Source: Brachybacterium sp042666875
GTDB taxonomy: Bacteria > Actinomycetota > Actinomycetes > Actinomycetales > Dermabacteraceae
Reading direction: 5' to 3'
Assembly (NCBI RefSeq): GCF_042666875.1
Contig: NZ_JBHTCX010000001.1
Span: 1-64,000 of the forward strand
DNA length: 64,000 bases
Positions within the stretch are counted from its first letter, which is position 1. Each line of letters opens with the position of its first letter. The notes beneath the pieces are model-generated. The model was not told where the DNA came from and did not search any database. It was given only the letters and a program-made list of their open reading frames with translations. Positions 1 to 8,415 of the stretch are shown piece by piece. The translations under genes were made by a program, and so were the position numbers.

Positions 1-2
1 CC

Positions 3-584
3 GAGTTGAAATCAACCTACTCCCGCATCACCTTCAAGATGTACTCGGTCATTGACATTTTCTCCCGGTATCGCATCGCGAGTCGAGTTGAGATCGACTC
101 GGCAGGATGTCACGCCGTTGAAATGTTCACCGAAGCCATCGCAAGGGAGGGCGCCCCTCGAGTGATCCACTCAGACAACGGTGGGACAATGAAGTCAACC
201 GCGCTCATGAACCTTTTCGATGAGCACGGAATCGAGGCCAGCAATAGTCGGCCATATGTCTCCAATGACAACCCGTACTCTGAGGCCGAGTTCAGCACAA
301 TGAAAAGCCGGTCGTCATACCCGGAGTATTTCGAGAGCTTGCAGAACGCTCGTGAGTTCGACCACGCATATACCGTGTGGGCGAACAATCAGCAGTACCA
401 CTCTGGCGTCGCCCACTTCACGCCGTCGCAAGTGCACTTTGGTACATGGCGCACAGTGTGGGCAAGGCGCGAGGCGACCCTACAGCGGTACTACGAGTCC
501 CATCCCGAGCGCTTCCGAGCAAAACCCAAAACGCCGTCCCCACCAGCGACGGTCGGGATCAACCACCTCGTGCAAACAGCCTGA
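3..584 (+). CDS. IS3-type transposase, C-terminal part (5' end outside window)
   Basis: Integrase-core (rve) DDE transposase of the IS3 group, which would catalyse cut and strand transfer of an insertion sequence. The frame is open to the left edge, so the N-terminus and the orfA partner are not visible. Counting from the TTG codon at 6, candidate catalytic residues are D17 (VIDIFSR), D57 in HSDNGG and E93 or E95 in YSEAEFSTMK. The HSG and TPSQVHFG segments are typical of the C-terminal end of this group. The stretch is visibly AT-richer and has different codon use from the genes that follow, which fits horizontal arrival. Whether the element is complete cannot be judged here. Confidence 0.85.
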   Translation, partial: ELKSTYSRITFKMYSVIDIFSRYRIASRVEIDSAGCHAVEMFTEAIAREGAPRVIHSDNGGTMKSTALMNLFDEHGIEASNSRPYVSNDNPYSEAEFSTMKSRSSYPEYFESLQNAREFDHAYTVWANNQQYHSGVAHFTPSQVHFGTWRTVWARREATLQRYYESHPERFRAKPKTPSPPATVGINHLVQTA

Positions 585-625
585 CCCAGAACAGCCACTG
601 ACTCCAACCAGCTTGACAACACCCG

Positions 626-670
626 TGAGCGGCACGCGCCCTCCTCCTGGGGGGGGTCGCGTGCCGCTCA
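626..670. terminator. 13-bp perfect hairpin between the IS and araC-type gene
   Basis: The arms 626-638 and 658-670 are perfectly complementary (TGAGCGGCACGCG and its complement) around a 19-nt loop. It lies between two convergent genes and has no T-tract. It probably ends transcription from both sides. It could instead be part of the IS right end, but it does not look like an IS3 terminal repeat. Confidence 0.5.
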
Positions 671-744
671 GCTACATGTTCGTGCCAGTCACCTATGGGA
701 CCGCCGCCTGCCGCCCGCGTCCGGGGCCGCCTTGCACCAGTCAG

Positions 745-1692
745 CTACGCGGCAGCGCGCCGCGACTGCGCCCGGTACTGGCTGGGGCGGATCCCGTACT
801 CCCTGGTGAACGCGGCGCTGAGCGCATAGGGGCTGGAGTAGCCGACGCGCCGGGCGACGGTCTCGATGGTGTCCTCGGTGTCCTGGAGCAGGTCGGCCGC
901 CAGGCACAGCCGCCAGCCGGCCAGGTAGGAGATCGGCGGTTCGCCCATCACGTCGGCGAAGCGGCGGGCGAGCGTCGCGCGGGAGACCCTGGCCGCCCGG
1001 GCGAGCGACTCCACGGTCCACGGTCGTGCCGGGTCCGTGTGGAGGGCGGCGAGCGCGGGACCGACGACAGGGTCTCCGGCGGCGCCGTACCAGGCCGGCG
1101 CGCTCGCCTCGGGCAGGGCGAACCAGTCGCGCAGGGCGCCGATCAGCACCAGGTCGAGCAGACGATCCAGGACCGCCTGCTGACCGGGCTCCCGGCTGCC
1201 CAGCTCTGCCTCCAGCATGTCCAGCGCCCGCGAGCGCTGGTGACGGCGGGGCAGGACGACCGCCGGCGGCAAGGCGCCGAGGAGGCGCTCGGAAATACGG
1301 CCCGACGTCGGGAAGGTTCCCGTCAGCAGCACGTGCTCCCTCGCGGGTGCGGCACGCCGGCGGTCGAGCCCCTTTATCCCATCGAGTCTGCCTGCCGGCT
1401 CCAGACAACTGCCGTCCGCGCGCACGATGCAGCTGGGTGCCGCAGTCCTGTCGAGGGGATCGCTGGTGATGAGGACCGGGTCTGGGCCGGTGAGGATCAG
1501 GAGGTCGCGCGCAGCGAGGCCGACGGGCTCGACGCCGTCCTCGATGAGCCATGCCTGTCCCTGCAGCGGCGTGGCGACGGTGATCGAGGAGCCGGCCTCG
1601 AAGCGGATGGACCACGGCGCCTCGAGCAGATTCTGATCGATCAGCGCCCCCGAGGAGCGGATGTTGTCGAGCACTTCGGAGAGGGTGTCCAC
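745..1692 (-). CDS. AraC family transcriptional regulator
   Basis: DNA-binding regulator of 315 residues. The N-terminal two thirds resemble the cupin_6 ligand-sensing domain (LEAPWSIRFE near residue 23, PLQGQAWLIEDG near 41). The last 95 residues hold the double helix-turn-helix of AraC/XylS proteins (WTVESLARAARVSRATLARR, then VARRVGYSSPYALSAAF and GIRPSQYR). It starts with GTG and has no Shine-Dalgarno sequence. A TAGGGT hexamer ends 6 nt before the start, so the message is probably leaderless. It is divergent from the quinone reductase/MDR pair at 1912-3722, which is its likely target. Effector unknown. Confidence 0.9.
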   Translation of the reverse strand: MDTLSEVLDNIRSSGALIDQNLLEAPWSIRFEAGSSITVATPLQGQAWLIEDGVEPVGLAARDLLILTGPDPVLITSDPLDRTAAPSCIVRADGSCLEPAGRLDGIKGLDRRRAAPAREHVLLTGTFPTSGRISERLLGALPPAVVLPRRHQRSRALDMLEAELGSREPGQQAVLDRLLDLVLIGALRDWFALPEASAPAWYGAAGDPVVGPALAALHTDPARPWTVESLARAARVSRATLARRFADVMGEPPISYLAGWRLCLAADLLQDTEDTIETVARRVGYSSPYALSAAFTREYGIRPSQYRAQSRRAAA

Positions 1693-1698
1693 GACGCC

Positions 1699-1704
1699 AC
1701 CCTA
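1699..1704 (-). promoter_or_regulatory. -10 hexamer of a leaderless araC-type transcript
   Basis: TAGGGT on the minus strand, 6 nt before the GTG start at 1692. No purine-rich ribosome site is present. The -35 region is weak (near TCAGGG at 17 bp). Confidence 0.45.
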
Positions 1705-1911
1705 GTCGGCACCGGGGCCCACCCTGAGACGGTGGCGCATCTGTTTCAGCGTCAGGGACATTCTCCCGTCTCACCCGGAGGCGATGGAATGGGGCATATC
1801 CACAGACCGAGCCACGACCGAACCTGTCGCCCCCAGCCCTTGGCTCACCCCACGGCGTCAGCCCACCGGTACCTCTCATGGTCCCGCCGATCCTCACCCT
1901 TGGAGGCCCTC

Positions 1912-2739
1912 ATGTCCGTCGACCATCCGCCCACTCCCGGCTGCGCACTCTGGGTGCTCGCGCATCCTCGGCGCGAATCGCTGAACGGCCACCTCTTCCG
2001 CACCGGCGTCGAGGTGCTCTCCCGCGATCACGAGGTGGCGACCTCGGACCTGTACGCCATGGGATTCGACCCGGCGTTCGGTGAGCAGGACCTCGGCGAT
2101 CAGGCCGCCGCGCCGGGCAACCTCGCCGTCCACGCCGGGGAGGCCTACACGCGGGGCCGGGTCGCCGCCGACGTCCGCGCAGAGCACGCGAAGCTGGCCG
2201 CGGCAGAGCTGCTGGTCATCCAGTTCCCCCTGTGGTGGTACGGCCCGCCGGCGATCCTCAAGGGATGGCTGGACCGAGTGCTGACGGACAGCTTCGCCTA
2301 CGACGCAGAGCTCGATCCCGAGGTCGGCATGCCGCGCCGCTACGGCGACGGCGGCCTCACCCGAAGAAAGGCTCTGGTCACCGTCTCCGCCGGCGACGAC
2401 GAGCGCACCCTCGGGCCTCGCGGCGTCAGCGGCGACCTCGACTCCCTGCTGTTCCCGCTGACTCATGGGGCGCTGTGGTACGTCGGCATCGACGTGCTGG
2501 ACCTGCACGTCATCCACGACGCCGACTCGATCTCCGCCGACGACGTCGAGCGGGAGACCCAGCGCCTGACGTCGCGGCTCGAGGGCCTCGAGGCCGAGAG
2601 CAACCGCCCCTACCGGCGGCTGCGCGACGGCGACTACCCCTCCCACCTGCGCTCGCTGGATCCCGGCCTGCTGCCGGGGCGCCTGGACCTCGGCATCCAT
2701 CGCCGTGAGACCCCCGCGGGCGCCGACGGGAGCTCGTGA
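1912..2739 (+). CDS. NAD(P)H-dependent flavoprotein oxidoreductase (NQO1/flavodoxin_2 type)
   Basis: Predicted soluble FMN/FAD oxidoreductase of 275 residues that reduces quinones or similar electrophiles with NAD(P)H. VLAHPRRESLNGHL near the N-terminus matches the phosphate-binding start of flavodoxin_2 enzymes, and FPLWWYGPPAILKGWLDRVL near residue 105 is the family signature. ATG 1912 is chosen because GGAGG sits 5 nt upstream. The reading frame stays open far upstream but that part is antisense to the AraC gene. The stop overlaps the GTG start of the next gene (GTGA), so the two are translationally coupled and probably form one redox/detoxification operon controlled by the divergent AraC protein. 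Confidence 0.9.
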   Translation: MSVDHPPTPGCALWVLAHPRRESLNGHLFRTGVEVLSRDHEVATSDLYAMGFDPAFGEQDLGDQAAAPGNLAVHAGEAYTRGRVAADVRAEHAKLAAAELLVIQFPLWWYGPPAILKGWLDRVLTDSFAYDAELDPEVGMPRRYGDGGLTRRKALVTVSAGDDERTLGPRGVSGDLDSLLFPLTHGALWYVGIDVLDLHVIHDADSISADDVERETQRLTSRLEGLEAESNRPYRRLRDGDYPSHLRSLDPGLLPGRLDLGIHRRETPAGADGSS

Positions 2740-3722
2740 CCATGGCCAACGCACGAGATGGCGTGGACGCGGTGTCCAGCACGGCGCCGACGGTGCCCTC
2801 CATGGAGGCCTGGACGACCTCCCCCACGGCTCCCGGCCGGCTGGAACTGACCCAGGTCCGCACGCCCGATCCGGGACCACAGGATGTCCTGGTCGAGGTC
2901 GCCGCCTTCGCCCCGAATCCGGGCGAACTGGTGGCGCTGGCGTCGGCGCCGGCGGGGTGGATACCCGGGTGGGACGGAGCCGGTCATGTGGTGCGCGCGG
3001 CGGCCGATGGCAGCGGTCCCCCACCCGGCGCCCGGGTCGTGTTCCTCGGGGCCGACGCGGGGTGGGCGCGACGGCGCGTCGTGCCGTCGGACTCCGTCGC
3101 CGAGGTGCCGGAGACCGCCGACCTCACCGCGGTCGCGGCGATCCCGGTGCCGATGGCCAGTGCATTGCGGGCTCTGCGCCGCCTCGGGTCGCTGTTGGGG
3201 CGCCATCTGCTCATCGTCGGGGCGAACAGCGCCGTCGGCAGCGCGGCCGTCCAGCTCGGGGCGCGCTCCGGTGCCGACGTCATCGCCGTCGCCCGGAACC
3301 GGGAGAGTCACCCCTGGCTGCGCCGGCTCGGTGCACGCGCGGTCCTCGCCGACGTGCGGGAGGTGACCACGCGCGTCCATGCCGCTCTCGACATGGTCGG
3401 CGGGCCACATCTCGTCGCGGCGTATGCAGCCCTCGAGGCCGGTGGGACCGTGGTCGCCCTGGGACACTCTGCTTCTCAGGAGGAGCACTTCCCTCTCGGG
3501 GCGTTCGAGGCCTCCAGCGGCCGGCACAATCGGGCGATCACCAGCTTCTTCCTGGGCGCTGAGGCCGAGCTCTCCACGGAGATGGCGTGGCTGGCCGGTG
3601 AGGTCCATGCCGGTCGGCTCGACCCGGGGCCGCTCGATGTGCGTTCCTGGCACGAGCTTCCCCACTGGGTGGCCGGCGGTGCTGCGCGCAGTCACGGCAG
3701 GGTCGTCTTCCGGGTCGAGTGA
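2736..3722 (+). CDS. MDR-family NADPH:quinone oxidoreductase-like protein
   Basis: Medium-chain dehydrogenase/reductase without the catalytic or structural zinc cysteines, so of the quinone oxidoreductase type. The GroES-like half carries GWDGAGHVV near residue 80. The Rossmann half carries GANSAVGSAAVQLG near residue 165, a variant of the nucleotide-binding AxxGxxG motif. 328 residues is normal for the family. The start is the GTG overlapping the upstream stop; ATG at 2742 is an alternative two codons in. It is coupled to the flavoprotein upstream. Substrate unknown. Confidence 0.85.
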   Translation: MTMANARDGVDAVSSTAPTVPSMEAWTTSPTAPGRLELTQVRTPDPGPQDVLVEVAAFAPNPGELVALASAPAGWIPGWDGAGHVVRAAADGSGPPPGARVVFLGADAGWARRRVVPSDSVAEVPETADLTAVAAIPVPMASALRALRRLGSLLGRHLLIVGANSAVGSAAVQLGARSGADVIAVARNRESHPWLRRLGARAVLADVREVTTRVHAALDMVGGPHLVAAYAALEAGGTVVALGHSASQEEHFPLGAFEASSGRHNRAITSFFLGAEAELSTEMAWLAGEVHAGRLDPGPLDVRSWHELPHWVAGGAARSHGRVVFRVE

Positions 3723-3875
3723 CCGGCTGGCACAAGCCACGTTCCCGGATTGCCGCCGGTCTCGAACCAGGGGGCGGCGGCGAGGACGGCGAGGATTGGC
3801 CGAGAACGTCGCAGGATCTGCGGAAAGTGCGACGCCACGTGCCGATGTCGAAGAGTCGAGTGCGCCCGGCGACTC

Positions 3876-4790
3876 TCAGCTCTCGGCTCGCGCAGCGTCG
3901 CTCTCGGTGCGCCCATCGTCCATCGGATACTCGACGTAGGCGATGCTGCGACTGTCCGGGGACCAGCTGTTCACGTTCATCGTGCCCTGGCCTCCCAGCA
4001 CCCGCGCGAGGTCCCGCATCCCGGCCCCGTCGGCTTCGCAGAGCCGCACGATGACGTCCCGGTCCGCCGGGTGGCCTTCGGTACCGGGCGGGAAGCTGAC
4101 ATAGGCCAGTCGCGTGCCGTCCGGGCTGACGTGCGGGAACCAGTTCACGCGCTCGTCGGATGTGAGCTGCTCGGCGCCGGTGCCGTCGGGACGCATGCGG
4201 AACAGCTGGGCGTGGCCGGGCCGGGTGCGGGCCCGTTCGGAGTTGAGGTAGATCCACTGCCCGTCCGGCGCGTACTCGGCGCCATCGTCGGGGAATTCAT
4301 CGTCGGTGAGCTGGGTATCCGGCCCACCCGCGGCAGGGATGGTGAAGACGTTCGGGGCGCGCCAGGCGCCGTCGGCCGACGTCTCCACGCCGATGTAGGC
4401 GAGGGTCTCCCCGTCAGGACTGACGCCGTGGAGGAAGTGCAGGCGGCCATCGTCATTCGTGACCCGGGTGGCCTGCCCGCCGGCGAGCGGAGCGCGGTAG
4501 ATGTGCCCGTCGTCCGCCGAGACGAAGATGTGCTCACCGTCGGGATCGAGCACGTGGTCGTTGTTCAGCTCCGGCACGTCGCCGAGGTCGATCCGCTGCG
4601 GCGCGCCGCCGTTCAGCTCGAGCCGGAACAGGTGGCCGTCGCCGTTGACGTAGAGCGCGGTGCCATCCAGCGCCCAGTTCGGGGCCTCGTAGAGCACGTC
4701 GGCCGATTCGTGGAGGACCGCGGTCTCACCGGTGTCGACGTCGAGGGTGCGGATGATCGTGCGCTGGCCCTGGGCGAGACGGCGTGCCAT
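3876..4790 (-). CDS. TolB/WD40-like beta-propeller protein
   Basis: Cytoplasmic protein of 304 residues made of repeated TolB/PD40 blades (SPDGETLAYIG, APDGQWIYLNS, SPDGTRLAYVS, SPDSRSIAYVEYP), consistent with a six- or seven-bladed propeller used for protein or ligand binding. No signal peptide or lipobox is visible, unlike true periplasmic TolB. The start at 4790 is supported by AAGGAG six bases upstream; a longer form starting at 4832 lacks a ribosome site. It stands alone, so the neighbourhood does not reveal a partner. Related proteins are often labelled biopolymer transporter TolR/TolB without functional proof. Confidence 0.8.
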   Translation of the reverse strand: MARRLAQGQRTIIRTLDVDTGETAVLHESADVLYEAPNWALDGTALYVNGDGHLFRLELNGGAPQRIDLGDVPELNNDHVLDPDGEHIFVSADDGHIYRAPLAGGQATRVTNDDGRLHFLHGVSPDGETLAYIGVETSADGAWRAPNVFTIPAAGGPDTQLTDDEFPDDGAEYAPDGQWIYLNSERARTRPGHAQLFRMRPDGTGAEQLTSDERVNWFPHVSPDGTRLAYVSFPPGTEGHPADRDVIVRLCEADGAGMRDLARVLGGQGTMNVNSWSPDSRSIAYVEYPMDDGRTESDAARAES

Positions 4791-4960
4791 GAAGTACTCC
4801 TTGGTCGAGGGACGCGGAGCGGTGCGCCCCATCGCGTCGGGCCACGACCTGCGTGGCCGGGCCGTTTCGATCCTATGGCCTCAGCCCTGAACAGAGCGGG
4901 CCGCCGTCTCAACGGGCCACCGTCGCTTCCAGCGGACACCTCAGCGATCCCCCGGACGCC

Positions 4961-6337
4961 TCATCGAACCGGCGCCACCGTGAACCGCGAGGAGAACGGG
5001 CTCAGGCTCCCCGGGAGCGTGCTGGTATCCAGCGGCTGCTGCGCCGTCAGCGAGCGCTGCCGGACCAGCTCGCCGAGCACCATGGAGCAGGTCAGCAGCA
5101 CCACGTTGCGCCCGGGGCAGATACCGGGCCCGTCGCTGAAAGGAACCAGCGGCCAGGCGCGGTCGTCCCGCTCGCCCGGCTCGTGCCCCTCCAGCCACAG
5201 CTGCGGGGCGAAGCGATGCGCCTCGGCGAGGTGGCGCTCATCGCGGTGGAAGTACGGGGCGAAGATGATCACTGCCGTCCCCGCGGGCAGGGAACCTGTG
5301 CGCCAGGTCGTCTCCTCGGTGGTGTCGCGCAGCAGCAGCGGGGTAGTGGGCCACAGCCGCAGCGACTCCAGCACGGTGGCGCGGAGGTAGGGCAGCTCCG
5401 GGGCGCGGGTCATCTCCTCCCGGGCGGTCTCGACCGCGCCGGGATGGGAGGTCAGCAGCGACAGGGCGCGGAAGGTGGCCCAGGCGGCGGCGTCGAAGGC
5501 GAACAGCCACTGCGGGATCTGCTGGATCGGTTCGGCGTCCCGGGAGGCAGGGGTGCGGGCCACCATCTCGGCGAGGCTGCCGGGTTCGGCCGCCTCGACG
5601 TAGCGGCGCAGCTGCGCCAGGAAGCTCTCGCGCAGCCGACGGTTCTGCGGCATCGCGTAGGCGAGGTTCGCCCGTCGGCGCAGGCGCCGGATGTCGTCGG
5701 TGATCTGGTGGTCCTCGCGGGCGGCGGCGCCCAGGACGATCTGGCGCACGATGCGCCACCAGGCGGTGGCGAAGCCGTCCCAGTCCAGGGTGCCGGTGAA
5801 ATCGGCGTGCCCCAGCAGGGAGGTCACCTCGCGTTCGATCGCGGCGGTCATGACCTCCGCATGGCTGTGCACGGGCCTGGAGGATTCCAGGACCTCCTCG
5901 TTCAGGGGCCGGCGGGCCCGGCGCTCCTGCACGGAGGAGACCAGGGAGGATTCGGGCTCGAAGTGGTTCAGGGCCCCACGCTTCTCGAGCGTCGCGGGCG
6001 TGAACGGCTCCGGCGTGCCGTCGAGCACGCGGTGGACGTCCGCGGGTGTCAGCACAAGAGCGAGACGGCGGCCGGGGATCCGCAGCTGGACGGGCCCGTC
6101 GCCGTAGCGCTCGTGCAATCGCTGCATCTCGCGGACGCCGGCACTGTCGAGGTCGAAGCGCTCGACGAGGTTCACCGGTCCGGGCCGGCGCACGATCGGC
6201 CCTTTGACCACGGGTGAGAGCAGGACTCTCGTGAGCACCCGGGCGTGATCGGAGGCGCTCAGCAGCGGAACCTGACCGGCCCCGTCGCGGTCGGGGCTGG
6301 GCTGTCCGGAGCCGGCGTGCGTCGTGTCGCGAGGCAT
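4961..6337 (-). CDS. Cytochrome P450 with altered I-helix
   Basis: Heme-thiolate monooxygenase-like protein of 458 residues, cytosolic. ExxR is ESLR (324-327), the PERF-like region follows FHRDERHLAEAHRF (364-376), and the heme loop is PFSDGPGICPGR with Cys407 as axial ligand. The I-helix segment FDAAAWATF (281-289) lacks the usual Asp/Glu of the acid-alcohol pair: Ala287 precedes Thr288. This may mean an unusual proton relay or peroxide use. No ferredoxin or reductase gene is adjacent, so electron donors must come from elsewhere. Substrate unknown. The start has GGAG only two bases away and a GAATCT six bases upstream, so it may be leaderless. Confidence 0.92.
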   Translation of the reverse strand: MPRDTTHAGSGQPSPDRDGAGQVPLLSASDHARVLTRVLLSPVVKGPIVRRPGPVNLVERFDLDSAGVREMQRLHERYGDGPVQLRIPGRRLALVLTPADVHRVLDGTPEPFTPATLEKRGALNHFEPESSLVSSVQERRARRPLNEEVLESSRPVHSHAEVMTAAIEREVTSLLGHADFTGTLDWDGFATAWWRIVRQIVLGAAAREDHQITDDIRRLRRRANLAYAMPQNRRLRESFLAQLRRYVEAAEPGSLAEMVARTPASRDAEPIQQIPQWLFAFDAAAWATFRALSLLTSHPGAVETAREEMTRAPELPYLRATVLESLRLWPTTPLLLRDTTEETTWRTGSLPAGTAVIIFAPYFHRDERHLAEAHRFAPQLWLEGHEPGERDDRAWPLVPFSDGPGICPGRNVVLLTCSMVLGELVRQRSLTAQQPLDTSTLPGSLSPFSSRFTVAPVR

Positions 6338-6426
6338 GACTCCAGATTCGCACGAGAAGACCCTGCGCGACCTTCCGAATGGTCCGATGGATATCGCGCG
6401 GTGGCGAACGCTGGCACGCTGTGGCC

Positions 6427-6675
6427 ATGTCAGAGAAGACTTCCGGCCCCGGCCCCGCTGATCCGAAGCGTCAGGATCCCGACACCGACCCGTCGGCCGA
6501 TCCGTGGCCGCTGCATGAGGACACCCCGGACTCCCACGAGGACCGCGGAGCCAACGCGAACCCTGATCCCGAGGAGCAGAACCTCACCGGGCTCGAGGAG
6601 GGCGGCGGTGTGCCCCCGGGCGAGACGCCGCCGGCCGAGGACCAGATGAGCTCCGACCAGGGGCACGACGAATGA
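6427..6675 (+). CDS. DUF6480-like small acidic protein
   Basis: 82-residue, very hydrophilic, Pro/Asp/Glu-rich protein. The block LTGLEEGGGVPPGETPPAED (residues 53-72) resembles the conserved core of DUF6480 proteins found in actinobacteria, usually written GLEPGGGVPPGETPPAE. No membrane segment is present, whereas some family members end in one. ATG 6427 is the first sensible start. Function unknown. The next small gene follows within 80 bp on the same strand. Confidence 0.65.
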   Translation: MSEKTSGPGPADPKRQDPDTDPSADPWPLHEDTPDSHEDRGANANPDPEEQNLTGLEEGGGVPPGETPPAEDQMSSDQGHDE

Positions 6676-6753
6676 GTTGAACACGTGGAGACCCGGCTGC
6701 CCCGTCGCCTCGCGCGCCGGGACGGCCGGACCGACGGATAAGGAGCACACACG

Positions 6754-6900
6754 ATGACTGACCTGGCGGCACGGCCCGCCTTCACCGATTACCAGCGCGG
6801 GCGCGCAGCGTGGCGGCGTACCGGCATCCGGAACACCGAGTTCCGGCGCGTGATCCACCGTCTGGACGCCCTCATGGAAGAGGAGCTCACCGAGGGGTGA
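6754..6900 (+). CDS. Small basic hypothetical protein (48 aa)
   Basis: A 48-residue frame starts at ATG 6754 behind AAGGAG (6740-6745) and reads MTDLAARPAFTDYQRGRAAW, then an Arg-rich middle and an acidic end (LMEEELTEG). Its codon use looks coding. It follows the DUF6480-like gene and precedes the secreted esterase. I recognise no family. It may be a small cytosolic binding protein, and the call rests on the ribosome site and composition only. Confidence 0.5.
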   Translation: MTDLAARPAFTDYQRGRAAWRRTGIRNTEFRRVIHRLDALMEEELTEG

Positions 6901-6984
6901 TCACGGGAGGGCGGGCCCGATACGGTGACTCAGGCCACCTCTGATGGCTCATCCCTGATGGTTCATCCGGACGAAGGAGTTCCC

Positions 6985-8274
6985 ATGACCGCCCCTCTCC
7001 CCCGCCGCACCCTCCTGACCGCCGGCAGCGCGGGCACCGCCGCGGCCCTGGCCGCTCTCGCCCCGACCGCCTCCGCCCAGGGTCGCAGCGGCGAGGCCCC
7101 GGCCCGCCCCGGTGGCCCACCGGCTCGTACCGCGCGCTTCACCCTCCAGGCACAGGTGCTCGACGGCGGCCAGCAGGTCACCTCCGTGGTCATCGACGCC
7201 GGTCGCCGTGGCGGCCTGATCCCGGGCGAGCTCTCCCCGGAGGCCTTCAGCGTGCACGCCACCGGCACCAATCCCGTCACCGGCACCGTCGCCTTCGACG
7301 TGGACCGCACCGTCACCGCCGCCCGCGCCGACCACAGCGGCCGGATCAGCCTGGATCTCGAGCACGGCCCGGATGTGGAGGGCGCCGGCACCCTGGAGTA
7401 CCTCGACGACGCGAGCCGCAACGTCCTGTTGGAGCTCGAGTACACCCTCACCCAGAATGCTCCCCTTCCCGCCCACGGCAACGGGCACGGCTCGATCGAC
7501 GAGTTCGTCCAGGACGGCCTTGTCGACGCGGAGGTGGACGCGTTCAGCTCCCACGTCGCCGCCTCCGGCACCAACTATCGCCTGTTCACCCCGCACGGGC
7601 ATGGCAGCGCACGCGAGCTGTCGCTGGTGGTGTGGCTGCACGGCGGCGGCGAAGGCGGCCTGTTCGACGGGGAGATCGAGTACTACGACAACGAGACCCA
7701 CCTGCGTGCCAATCGCGGCGCCCTGGCCTTCGCCACCGACGAGGCGCAGGAGATCTTCGGCGGCGCGATCGTGGTCGCTCCGCAGTGCACGTCCGCGTGG
7801 ATGGACGACGGCCCGGCGTTCGAGCCGCTGATCGACGAGATCATCGAGGAGGTCGCCGCCGACCATCCCGTCGACCGCGACCGCGTCCACGTGATCGGCT
7901 GCAGCAACGGCGGCTACATGAGCCTGAAGATGGTGGTGGAGAACCCCGGCGCGTTCGCCTCCACGGTGCCGATCTGCGGCGTGGTCCAGGCACGCGGGGA
8001 CTCCCCCGGCCGCCTCGTCACCGACGACGAGCTCGCCGCCATCGACACGCCCACCTGGCTGATCGCCGCGGCCGACGACACCACCGTCGATCCGCAGGCG
8101 AACACGGTCCATGCCCACGGCCTGATCCCGGACTCGATCATGAGCCTGTACGACGACGTCACCTGGGAGGGCGAGAGCTACCCCGGGCACTTCTCCTGGA
8201 TCTACGCCGCCCGCAACGATCCCTCGCACCAGGGCACGCATCTGTGGGAGTGGATGGCCGCCCAGCGGCGCTGA
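6985..8274 (+). CDS. Secreted alpha/beta hydrolase (PHB-depolymerase/prolyl oligopeptidase-like esterase)
   Basis: Exported serine hydrolase of 429 residues. A Tat-type signal (PRRTLLTAGSAGTAAAL, ending near ASA-QG at 31) is followed by a beta-rich N-terminal domain of about 140 residues, then the catalytic domain with VVWLHGGGEGG (oxyanion region, near 215), GCSNGG with nucleophile Ser307, a likely Asp365 in AAADD, and His402 in GHFSW. The layout resembles esterases of the LpqC/PHB depolymerase clan and putative peptidases. AAGGAG precedes ATG 6985 by 5 nt; an earlier in-frame start at 6925 has no such site. Substrate unknown. Confidence 0.88.
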   Translation: MTAPLPRRTLLTAGSAGTAAALAALAPTASAQGRSGEAPARPGGPPARTARFTLQAQVLDGGQQVTSVVIDAGRRGGLIPGELSPEAFSVHATGTNPVTGTVAFDVDRTVTAARADHSGRISLDLEHGPDVEGAGTLEYLDDASRNVLLELEYTLTQNAPLPAHGNGHGSIDEFVQDGLVDAEVDAFSSHVAASGTNYRLFTPHGHGSARELSLVVWLHGGGEGGLFDGEIEYYDNETHLRANRGALAFATDEAQEIFGGAIVVAPQCTSAWMDDGPAFEPLIDEIIEEVAADHPVDRDRVHVIGCSNGGYMSLKMVVENPGAFASTVPICGVVQARGDSPGRLVTDDELAAIDTPTWLIAAADDTTVDPQANTVHAHGLIPDSIMSLYDDVTWEGESYPGHFSWIYAARNDPSHQGTHLWEWMAAQRR

Positions 8275-8301
8275 GCGGCCGAGCCACGCTCACTCGACAG
8301 G

Positions 8302-8387
8302 TGGCAGGACGACTAGTAACTCCTTGGCAGGACGACTAGTAGATCGGTGGCAAAACGACTAGTAGAACCTTGGCAGAACGACTAGTA
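8302..8387. repeat. Four 17-bp direct repeats with 23-bp period (iteron-like operator)
   Basis: Copies at 8302-8318, 8325-8341, 8348-8364 and 8371-8387. Consensus TGGCARRACGACTAGTA; only the two R positions vary. Each unit contains the palindrome ACTAGT. The start-to-start distance is exactly 23 bp, with unrelated 6-bp spacers. The array ends 28 bp before the ATG of the DUF4143 ATPase gene. It looks like a multi-site binding region for a protein that sits on one face of the helix about every two turns. Confidence 0.9.
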
Positions 8388-8415
8388 GGGAGTATCGTCG
8401 CAGGCAGGAGGTCTC

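Noticed and set aside
352..1911. Open frame running into the quinone reductase gene from far upstream
   Set aside because: It is antisense to the AraC-type gene, has low-complexity Arg/Gly/Pro composition, and the ribosome site supports ATG 1912.
8302..8387. Possible CRISPR array
   Set aside because: Spacers are only 6 bp, the repeat is 17 bp, and there are no cas genes; the pattern fits protein-binding iterons.
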